DNA of 64,000 bases, taken from contig NC_060111.1 of the NCBI RefSeq assembly GCF_021155765.1, positions 3,219,997-3,283,996 on the forward strand, written 5' to 3'. The notes under the pieces are model-generated. The model saw nothing but the letters and a program-made list of their open reading frames with translations. It did not search any database and was not told where the DNA came from. This DNA is from Diprion similis. Taxonomy: Eukaryota > Arthropoda > Insecta > Hymenoptera > Diprionidae. This document shows positions 38,933-49,000 of the stretch, one piece after another. The stretch's first letter is position 1, and each line of letters begins with the position of its first letter. The position numbers were made by a program, and so were the translations under genes.

Positions 38933-41900
38933 TTAACGTGGACTCGGTGCCTCGCTTCTGCTACGATGAACAATCTGCCGACGTTCGCTGACGAGCTGCA
39001 TCAACTTCGCTCTCGGGCTTCCTGGGTACCTGAACCCGTTCCTGACGCTGGCCACGGTGTCGATGGACTCGGAACTGGCATCGAGTTGATCGCTGGAACT
39101 GGTCCCACCATCGCTGCGATATTCCCTTCCGGAAGACTCCCTCCCCGCTTCTGGAACCGCTAGGAAACATCTTGGAGCCTCGAGGTCACCGGGCCGCCAC
39201 AGGACCTTCGGTTCCTCTGGGTCACGGTGCCTTCTTCGTGGCCTCGGACTCTTCACCCTAAGGTCGGAGACCCGCGTGGACCGCCGAAAGTAGGGCTTCG
39301 CTGACCTGGCGAGACGTCGGGGGCTCGTCGCTTCCATCAACTGCTGGAATATCCTGGTCTCGACGTCACTCGAGAGCTTTTTCGGGCTGGAAGATGGCGT
39401 CTCTTCATCACTGACACAGGCGAGCTCCTCGAAACTGGAGCTGAGGTGTTCCGGACGATGAAACGGAGTCTGGCCTGAGTCTACTAGATTGAAGCTAGTA
39501 GCAGCAGACTCCAAACTGAGGCCGTACTTCTCGAAGAGGAACTTATCGTGCTGGACCGCGTTCTCTATGCAGTTCTCCAGCTTCTCAATACCCCTAAGGC
39601 AGTTTCTATACGAGTCTATCGGGACGTTGAATTCCTCCTGCTTCAGGTACTCGTCCGTGTCGTCCTTCAGACTGACTCGTCGACCTTGGTACTCGATAAA
39701 GTCCTCGTCTCCGGCGTTGTGGAACGTCATACTCGCGCCGAAGAACTCGTTCATGGTGTTCATGTTGTGGACGAAGGCGGTGGCCTCGTCGAGGTACGAA
39801 GCGAACACTTCCATCCTCGCGCCACAGCATGGACCATCCTCGTCGCTAACCACCGCGTTTTCACACCCATCCGAATCGCTGGTCCCCGACTCCCCACGCT
39901 CACCGAACAACAACGGCGTGAACCTGACCCTCTTCATATCCAAATCGTTACGCTTTGCCTGCACAGCGTCGGATTCCTCGTCTGAGTTGTAGAGCGGCCC
40001 AGACCTGACCGTCTCCGAGCTTTCGGAAATGGAGGATATGTCGTCCCTGAAGCTGGCCTCGCTCGCACTGCAGTCCTGCGGCGTCGAGGCGTTCATCTTC
40101 AGCGTCTTGTCCATCAAACCATCACTGTCCGACGAAAGCGCGTTCTTTATTATCGGCTTCGGTCTGCGAGCCTCGCTTCCGCGCGGCCGGCTGGACGGCT
40201 TCGAGTTTGAAAAGGAAACCTTCTTCTTCAGGTTACCCCTGCAGCCCTCTTCGCTCTCCGGAGTCTCGATCCGGCTTATGTCACCCGATTCTCCGACAAT
40301 CGGGACGAAGCAGCTTCTGCCCAGGACTAGAGTCTCGTAATCGTGAACCCGAGAGGTGTCGACCGCCGATACCATCAACCTTGGTAATTCGATCGCCTCC
40401 TCAGCGAAATCTTCCTCGATCCGAGACTCGTATGGCTCCTTTTTCGTATGTGCTACAACGTCCGGGGGGCAGAGAGCTTCGTCTACTCTCAACGTGCTTT
40501 TTCCGCGCGTTTCTTCCGGGTCTAGACTGTCGTCAGAGAAGCTTGAATCAGCGTCGATACCGCTATTCGCAAGCATTTTAGCGACTAGAAGTGGCGACTT
40601 TAGCTCTTCAGCATCGAGCTTCGCGCTGGGTTTCAGCAAATTGTACTTGGCGTCACTGGCCGAAGTCAAGACAGAATGTGAGGGTAGTTTTCTCGATGTG
40701 GTATCAAAGAACTTGAGGTCTTCAGTCCTAAGTTTTCGCCAACACGTGTCTCGCCTTGACTGCCAGGCGATCTTTGCGTCGAAGAAATTCATCCCCTCGA
40801 TTTCGGTGCTCCTCTCGCTTGTTTCTGGACCGAAAGATGTTCCCACAGAATTCGTCAGTTTCAGCGATGTCTTCGGAGTAATGTGCTCGGTCAAATCCGG
40901 CATTAGTTCAGCTGCCACGCAGCGGTCATTGACCTTAGCGCAGCTTTTCGGATCTTCGAAGATGTTCTCGATCCTGAAAGTCCTTCCATCGCTCTGGCAA
41001 GACGCTGACCGCGTTGCGACAGTCTGCAACGATTCAGCAGGCAGAATGTGGCTCGTTTTTAAATCCTCATCCACCACGCGCGGAGACTTGCCCTGACCTT
41101 TGTTCTCTGTTTCGTCGTCCCTGACCCTGGCTGAAACCTTTTCCTCGGCCATCGAAGAGGCATTCGCTTCCGTCACTGCAATTTTAGAATCGAGCAAATT
41201 TGGGGACTCTATAGTGATGCTCAGCATATCCGGTAAGGTGATGGAAATCACGCTGCGCTCCACACCGCAGGAAACTGGATTTGAATTAACCTGATGACAG
41301 CACTCTTGTGGGCCATGACAAACGTTAAATCCTTTGTGACAATCAGCCAACTTTTTTGAGCAGTGTAAAGGACGTTCAGTACAGGTTTGCGACGCGGCAC
41401 AAAATCTAGTCTGCGAAAACTCCGCTGTTGTGTTCGTCGAGTTCTCCGCGTAGCTTGGCTTTCGTGGAAACGCCCAAGTTTCCAGAGTGTCATCGTCAGA
41501 GGTTGCGTCAAAGTCACGATCCTCGGTGACCACTCCAGCGTCTCTGCAACGCACTGTTTTGGAGAACCTTTCGGTCAAAGTGGCCATCTCCTTGACTCTC
41601 GTGACTGGAAAGACTGGCAAGAATTCAGTCCCAGTTTGTTGGCAGTCTTCACTCAAGTCAGTGGTGACTGCCGCGTCTTTGGTCTCCACCTTGGGGTCAT
41701 CCGTGAGAGATGCAGTGTCCTTGACACGAACTGTGGACGCAACGTCGGTCTGGGTGTCGGCGCAGGTCTTCCTCCGCTTGGCCAGCATCTTCCGCGATAT
41801 CTCCTGAAGCTTCATCCGCGTCGCGTTGGCCAGTTTCACTTCAGAGCCCTCCCGCGACCTGAACTCCGTCCCTTGACTAGCAGCCAGGGTTTCTTCCGAA

Positions 41901-43036
41901 GGTTTCTTCGTCGAATAAAGCCTCTCCGTGACCGCGGCAACGATCTTCGCCCTCCTGTTGGTCCTCTGGATCGGCGTCGAGGTCCTGCAGGGCACCTCAC
42001 TTCCAACCGACCCCTTTCTCGTGGTCTTCAAGGCCGACGTCAACGCGGATTCGTCCTTGCTTACCCTCCGCTTAGGACTCTCAGGCTCCTGTTTACGTGG
42101 CGGGTTGTTCCAGATCCTCTGCTGGCCCACCTCCTTCGACGACTTCTGTCTCTGAACGTCCTTGTCCGACTCCAACTTTTTTGGTGAGCCTGGCGTGATC
42201 GAACCTCGAGGACTCCACGTGCGCTTGACCTTTCCTCCAAGGCTTGTGACGCCCACCTGCGACTTTCCCTTGTCCAAATGCAGGTTCGTGTACGATCTTT
42301 GACCCAGTCCGATCCTCCCCGCACCCTTTCCGGAGGAAGCGAAACTCTCCGAGGAGCCAAACTTCTTCGAGGTGTTCAAACCCCCTGACTTCTTATTTTC
42401 TGCTGAGTCCGTAGCGTTCGGCTGCTTAGCGTATACCTCTTCTGATCCAAAATTTTTTAATCCCACCTCGTTCCCCTCCGCTAGGAAGTTTGGAACTCTA
42501 TCGACTAGGTTTTCGATCGAACGCGATGCCAGCTCTTCGAGGTCACCTGCGTCGACGTCGACCGAACTTTCGAGGATGTTTTCACCTGTGATTTCCTCTA
42601 TCTGTACCGGTCCACTCTGGTCGTCTTCAGGCTTTATAAGCACCGCTACGAGAGTGGGAATGTCGACCAGAGCCAAGGCGTCCACGCGGTCGTAACTAAC
42701 GGTTGAGATCGTCGTGCGGTCCTGATCCTTCTGAGGATCGATCCCCTCTTCCGAACTGCTCAAGGATTTCAAGGAGCCAAATCTACACGGTGGGGAACTT
42801 GACTTGTCCTCTTGGGGACGCTTAGATGATAAACTTTCCTCCGAGCTGTATTTACGGTGCAAAGTCGACCCCGAACCGAGTCGTGAAGAGGTCCTGTGAA
42901 CAACTTCGATTGGTTTGCTCCTGATGTCTGGTTTCTCCTCGGACGTCTCTTCACCTCTCTCTGCATTCTCCAACAACGCTTCCGCTGCCGTTTTCTGCTT
43001 GCAGCAGCAGAAGGTACCGGATTCTCCGACGACCTG
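38933..43036 (-). CDS. Kinesin tail exon, 1,367 codons
   Basis: A single unbroken exon that ends at a TAA. Its acceptor is a tandem CAGCAG (NAGNAG), so one Gln may be optional. Starts [20 protein letters not shown]. The middle part (41.4-41.8 kb) holds degenerate repeats of the type [KR][DE]xAxxT[DE]: [40 protein letters not shown] motif (CADTQTDV) sits at 41741-41764. Serine-rich, mostly disordered with basic patches towards the C-terminus ([20 protein letters not shown]). The 3' end codes SRSEAPSPR. Confidence 0.9.
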   Translation of the reverse strand, partial: QVVGESGTFCCCKQKTAAEALLENAERGEETSEEKPDIRSKPIEVVHRTSSRLGSGSTLHRKYSSEESLSSKRPQEDKSSSPPCRFGSLKSLSSSEEGIDPQKDQDRTTISTVSYDRVDALALVDIPTLVAVLIKPEDDQSGPVQIEEITGENILESSVDVDAGDLEELASRSIENLVDRVPNFLAEGNEVGLKNFGSEEVYAKQPNATDSAENKKSGGLNTSKKFGSSESFASSGKGAGRIGLGQRSYTNLHLDKGKSQVGVTSLGGKVKRTWSPRGSITPGSPKKLESDKDVQRQKSSKEVGQQRIWNNPPRKQEPESPKRRVSKDESALTSALKTTRKGSVGSEVPCRTSTPIQRTNRRAKIVAAVTERLYSTKKPSEETLAASQGTEFRSREGSEVKLANATRMKLQEISRKMLAKRRKTCADTQTDVASTVRVKDTASLTDDPKVETKDAAVTTDLSEDCQQTGTEFLPVFPVTRVKEMATLTERFSKTVRCRDAGVVTEDRDFDATSDDDTLETWAFPRKPSYAENSTNTTAEFSQTRFCAASQTCTERPLHCSKKLADCHKGFNVCHGPQECCHQVNSNPVSCGVERSVISITLPDMLSITIESPNLLDSKIAVTEANASSMAEEKVSARVRDDETENKGQGKSPRVVDEDLKTSHILPAESLQTVATRSASCQSDGRTFRIENIFEDPKSCAKVNDRCVAAELMPDLTEHITPKTSLKLTNSVGTSFGPETSERSTEIEGMNFFDAKIAWQSRRDTCWRKLRTEDLKFFDTTSRKLPSHSVLTSASDAKYNLLKPSAKLDAEELKSPLLVAKMLANSGIDADSSFSDDSLDPEETRGKSTLRVDEALCPPDVVAHTKKEPYESRIEEDFAEEAIELPRLMVSAVDTSRVHDYETLVLGRSCFVPIVGESGDISRIETPESEEGCRGNLKKKVSFSNSKPSSRPRGSEARRPKPIIKNALSSDSDGLMDKTLKMNASTPQDCSASEASFRDDISSISESSETVRSGPLYNSDEESDAVQAKRNDLDMKRVRFTPLLFGERGESGTSDSDGCENAVVSDEDGPCCGARMEVFASYLDEATAFVHNMNTMNEFFGASMTFHNAGDEDFIEYQGRRVSLKDDTDEYLKQEEFNVPIDSYRNCLRGIEKLENCIENAVQHDKFLFEKYGLSLESAATSFNLVDSGQTPFHRPEHLSSSFEELACVSDEETPSSSPKKLSSDVETRIFQQLMEATSPRRLARSAKPYFRRSTRVSDLRVKSPRPRRRHRDPEEPKVLWRPGDLEAPRCFLAVPEAGRESSGREYRSDGGTSSSDQLDASSESIDTVASVRNGFRYPGSPRAKLMQLVSERRQIVHRSRSEAPSPR

Positions 43037-46000
43037 CTGCAGTTGAGAATCCGAGCATAATTGGTAATCGTAATCTGGATAAATTAAACAACGAAACAAG
43101 ACTCACCTTTTCGGATAGCAACGATGTTAGCCTAGAGATTTCGGCTCTAAGCTCCCTGATCACCCTGGCCACTGGGTCCTCGTTGACCACCGGACGATTG
43201 ATCACGCTCTGAGCCCTATGGGCAAAGCGTAGAGTGTGGGCTGTCTCGTTGTAACTTCCGCTGGCCGGCGATATCGCTGTAATGCAAATCAACATCTCGT
43301 TAAATCTCAGGTATCGTTTATAATTCACATTGTTTATTTAACTCATCATACAGTTAGACGTTCATTTCACAGTCATAAGATCAACTGGCGCTTTTCTGCA
43401 TGCTTGATACTCCCTTCTTGAAAATTACCATTTAAATATCTGCGCTTAATATTTATAGTGCGCAATTCTCATGCAGTTTACATACTTGATTATGACTTTA
43501 CACTGAGTAGTCAGAAGCTTGCGCGCTTCTTATAATCAGTGAGGTATTTCCACTGCAGTCAAGTCGACAATGTCGGAACTAATTGATCAATAACTACAAC
43601 TAAGTTACGGTTTTATCGAGTTAACTCGCTCTTTGTGCATACTAGGTGTATTCCATACTTGTATCGTCTAAAGTTCTTTTAGTGCATTGTACTAAAGAAT
43701 AATCTTCATATCTTTATTCCGGTTGAAACAGCAGACAGTCTGCTCTAAGTTCCTACGTTTCCATCACCCCTAATATACATATTCGTCTAGTACTAGAGTA
43801 TTACAGAAATTGCAACTAGGAGTTTTCTACCATATTGCAGTATTTACCAATTCCCGTACGATTTTCTCAACTCTTTACACCACGCACTATCGAAATTTAT
43901 TCAATCACTGCGTGTAAGCTAGTCTGCAAAATGATTCATCAATCGAATTACAATCCTGTAGACATTGGAGCATGAATGCATAATATGTAGTTGGTAAAGC
44001 GGAAATCTGATTGAATTTGCGCTTTTTAATTCATCCCAGGAGACCGTTCATCACTTCATCGATGTGTAACCTCACACAACTAAGTCCAAAAGGACTTACT
44101 GGCGAGCATGATAGTAGTAGCATTGCCACCAAGGGCATCCTTAAGGATCCAGGTAAGCGCGGAGTCCCTGTAGGGGATGAACCTTCGTCCAGGTCCAATT
44201 CCAGTGGTACCCCTATCCGCGAGTGCTGATATCACGTTACCCAAGGCCACGAGACTCTTGTTGATGTTCGCACCCTCCTGAAATGCAGATCTCTTTTATT
44301 TTCGTGGAAAGTTACTCGCGCTTGGAGGAATAAGAGGGGCAATTGGACGCCATTACACTAGTTTATGGACTAGCCTTGAGCCGATGGAGACCGTAATTAC
44401 TATTTCCGGCCCTCTCACTACCGGCCAGGTCCACCAAATGAAGTCGAGCCCCTCGACCACTGTGCTGCTTCTTTTCTATGCCACTGCTGGTACCCGCAGT
44501 GGAGTTGCTATTCTCGGACCTGGACGTCAAAGATACCGTCAGCAACGCGTGGCTTCTGCTGCTCGTCGCGTTCTGTGTCGTTGACGCAGTCTTTCTCGCT
44601 CTTGTGCCCTCCTCTACCCACGACATCAACGAACCCAGGGTGGACACCGTCTGACGAGTCAGTCCTGCGAAAAACGTCCACATCCTTCACCATGTTCCAA
44701 CAACTTTATCAATCTAACACGGTAATACCTTATGTCGAATTTTCGAATTGACCACTTAAATTGAGGTAAGAAGATTTTACCTCATCGACACCATATTTTG
44801 CAGTGTACAGGCTGCTTCAGGTGCAGAAAAACTCACCGCCATGATGAGAAAAAAATCGTGGAAAGTATGGTCGACTCTTACCTTGGACGTAGGGTCCCAG
44901 TCTGGGATGTTCGCGAACTCTGAGCCCACTGGAATTCGTTGATGGTTTCAGCAGATCTCTCACCCTCTCGTTGTAGATCTCGAGATAGCTGCGGGCGAAG
45001 GTTATACAAGTAATTATTAACCACCGTCTGTGATTTCAATCACCTTATCGAGATAATTTATAATCTACAGTCTATGCGCACCGTCGTGTTTTACGTATAG
45101 TAATGAGAAATTAATAATAAATGTCGCGGCCTTGACTCCGGAATTACAAGCCAACGTTCGAGGAATAGCTGCAGTGTCTTTCCATCGTTTAACGTTTCCA
45201 ACCCAGAGCTGGATTACTTATTGAAAACTGGATAGGTGCATCGTCGAGGAGGCACAACCGAGAAAATCAGTTGAAACATCAGACTGGTCGAATCTATCAC
45301 AGCGAAAGACTAGCTTCTGCAGCTGAAGACGTTGACACCCAGCAACGAAGAAGAAGCATCCGAGAAATTGCTACGATGAGTGAATTCCTTCGGCATCACT
45401 TTACTCCCGTCAATCCATCGCCATTCGTAAGTTTAATCGGAACCAGAATTGACGGTTGATATTAGCTCCTGCAATTCCAGCGATGATCACGCGAATCGAA
45501 AGAACACCCTCGCACCGATTTCCGCCACTGAGAACTTGGTGAAAATTAGATTTTATACACCAAGAGTCGAAGTCAGAGGAAGAAGAACTCTGGAGATCAG
45601 CTTCCTACCACGTGCCACTTTCCCACGCGGCCCTGATACAACGAGTTAACGTAGCTCGACCCGGGTTCCCAACATTTCACAGGATTCTAAGCCGGCGCTT
45701 ACGACGACGTGCTTTAGGACGCTCGCGTGATGCACCGCGTACCTGCGACTTACACTTTCCATATATTTCCACCAGCTACCCTACGCGTGTAATGCGCCAC
45801 TTTGCCAGAGAAATTGGATAACGCGATAGCCAAGGTCACCAGCTCCCGTTCCTGATGGTGTGAAAATTTCAAACTCGACCTAGTTTGAGACAGCAAATAT
45901 TCCACAAAGACACTCAATTTTTTGATGAACAAGTCTCCATTATTCAATCGCTTAACAGTATGCTTTGTGATCCTTATCCACCTTATCCAATCCTTAAATT

Positions 46001-49000
46001 GATTCTTGATCTGCTTAATCCAACGATTAGTTAACACTTCCAAAATACCTAGCTGACACTGAGTAAACAAACGAGTAATCGTATAATCAGCTTCGGGATA
46101 AATTTGTTGCACCCACCAAGACAACTATGTATATACATCCCTATCGGGTATCAACGGTCACATATTTTGAGGAAGCTAGAAGAAAAAAGGGTAGGAAACG
46201 ATCGCTGAAAGGCTGAGCGGTAAAACTTCTCAAGTGGCTTTCGGCCGCCCCTGTTCACCGATATCAATACTCGAAAATTAGGAAGTCGAAAGTCCGACTT
46301 CAACTCGGTAGGGTGGTGGGCCTTCACCCTTATTCGCCGGCTCCCAGGTGAGGCATAACGCTAGACGACTGACACCCCGGGGCTTCGTGTCTGTCGGGTA
46401 TTACGCCGGTCTCGGGAATAAGAATCGATCCCAAGGTGGTGGGAGCTGGATGGAGATTTTTCAACACGGGAGCACAGAAACTGCATCGTACCAGGGATTA
46501 TAAAACTACTTGCCAATGCCGCTGGGGCGCATGCACAGCACGGCGCAAAAGACTAGGGGAGAAAAAAAAAAGAAGAAAAATGAGAAAGTAAAAGAGAAAC
46601 AAACTCTCGACTGAAGTTAAACTCGGTACGGAAACTTCTATACATAGCCTTCTAGCTCGACGGGTTAACTGACCCACCCCAACTAATTCTGACCGGCTAC
46701 CCTGAGGTTGTACACCTTCTGATTGCACAGCCCGCTGGGTGAAAAGCATGACGAGGATAGTCAACGATGATCTTCAGAATTTAGCAGACTAGATACCTGC
46801 AATTTTTTACAACAACGAATTTCAAGGCTCTGAATACTAAACATCGTTTTGAATGGATGATGAAATGCGATCTTGACTATGAACTCGGCCGCATTACTGA
46901 AATGGCTGATTGATCGATAGAGTTGCTATAGGTTTAATTTCATCCTACTGCACAATTTCGAGCGATCAATCCGTAGGCCGATTCTATGTCATTGCTGAAT
47001 TACACCGAATTACAGACCCGATTAAATTCGCTCTGGAATTGTATGTTCGGATTATAAATGAGGTTGCAAAACTTTGCAAGTTTAAATTCAAGACGTTATT
47101 GTTTATCCGCGAATCTCAGATATCCTTCTAGCAGTTCATTTTCACGGACTTACCGAAACCTTGGTACTAAACAAATTCGTTATTACAAATATAATATACC
47201 TTAGGTAGCCTTATTCGTTTATATTCAAACTTCCTGCTAGCTGAAACACGTTTCGCCCCGTCATCGCGTTGCATATGCACAGGTGGTTTTCACTGCAGAA
47301 TGAAATGCCGTTCACTGAGTCATTACAAAGTGCAAAAAAAAAAAAAAAAAAAACACCGGGTATCACTTTCACAGTATAAAAAAAATTCAACTTGCATATA
47401 AATAATTTATTCTACAAAGAAACGTGGTCCTCATTCATATAAAATGTTGGTAGCTGCTTTTGAATCAGTATTCCGAAGGGTGAAAACCGAATACCGCAAC
47501 CCCTATACGTACACTTGGCGTCAGTGATTGTGAGACGGCTAATTTTTTGAACCAGTCGGTTACGTTGGCAACGCAAAATAAGCCAGTTGGCAACGCTAAT
47601 TCTACGTAAACAGAACGTATTTGTAATATTATTGTAATATAATTTTGTAATATTAAGTTAGATTTGATAGTTATGGGATCATTTAATGTTTACAAAGATT
47701 AATGCCGTCGAATCTTGTATTTAAGGTCAGATTCGACAGCCACGAGTTAGGTTAGGTTTAAAAAAATGTAACCTAATTCACGGAAGGCCGGTGGTGGCGC
47801 TGCGATCCGATTCTCCATTGCCAACGTAACCGACTAGTCGGAAAAATTAGTCGTCTCAGAATCACTGAGGCCAAGTGTACTACGTATAAGGGAGCCGAGG
47901 GAGCGGATTGCAAACATCAATTTGTCGGGCTGCGTTATTTCTGCGGTTGTCAGTCGATCGGTTCGGAATAGATGATTTAAAACTGAAATGTCGCGTCATT
48001 GAGATTACAGCTTCATATCTCTCGCGCTCCCGGCGATCCGATTGGTGTAATGCAATTTGACGTACTCGGCAGTCCGCGGTTCGAAACCCCCTTTGTTTGA
48101 CCGTCTATCGTTGCCAGCGGGATTGTTTGTCGATATTTCGAATGGACCGCGGTATTTCGCCTGGGTATATAGGCCGCTACACGTCCGCAGTATCCGACCG
48201 TTCAACCAATTGTTTAATAATACTATTTCATTCTATCCATCCGCAATATTGCCCGGATAAATATATTACAATCCATCAGAGTACCGCACGCGTCGCTGAT
48301 TCTGATTTGTGCAATGCACAGCTAGTCGAATGAATGCCTGCCTCACGCATCCCTTTCCCAAATTCAAAGCACCGATGTGAAGGGGTGCGGTGCGATATTC
48401 GTTCATTCGGTATTAATAGACTGTGATAAAACCCTGATTAACACTATCCATTAGCATTTATAAATTCTCGTCCAAATGCGCACCCTCTTCATCACCGAGG
48501 GGGAAATTCGTTGGAACAATATCGAACCTCCTCTATACTGCACCTAGACAAATCAACCCCACCTCAACTATTGCCCAGGTATGTATATTCACTGTTCGAT
48601 GGTACCGCAATTTTGCGGCAGATACTATCTGCAGTACAATTATTCTCGGTATTCCAATTATTATTAGAGTTACATTTCTCCGCCGATCGTTATTCTCATT
48701 TTAATACCAAGTTATTTTAGAAAATTTTCTTGATCGAAACAAAAATTTATTTCATTTTAGTAATATATATATATTTTTTCTTTTCCTTTTTTGCTAAGGT
48801 AATCAGTAAAGTACAAAATTATATATTCATATTTAAATAAAATCTATTTATCTCAACCGAAAATATATATCTAGGAACCGAATTAAAAATTGATGGAATT
48901 TTACTAGGTAACAATTAGAAATTAATTGAGAATCAAGGGTGCATAATTATGCGTGAAAATATTTCCTCTCTGACTAATATTCACCTGTGAAATAAACGAG

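Noticed and set aside
39489..42695. Several long plus-strand open stretches opposite the kinesin tail exon
   Set aside because: They are shadows of the 1,367-codon exon on the minus strand, whose phase fits the motor exons.
45750..46124. 124-codon minus-strand open stretch inside the large kinesin intron
   Set aside because: It starts at a TTG just after a stop, has no recognised motif, and the kinesin phases already join without it. It could be a transposon fragment, but I cannot support that.
47745..47760. TTAGGTTAGG, an insect telomere-like motif
   Set aside because: Only two repeats, inside a MITE-like element; not a telomeric tract.
48030..48110. tRNA-like GGTTCGAAACCCC
   Set aside because: The T-arm stem does not pair and no anticodon or acceptor stem can be drawn.
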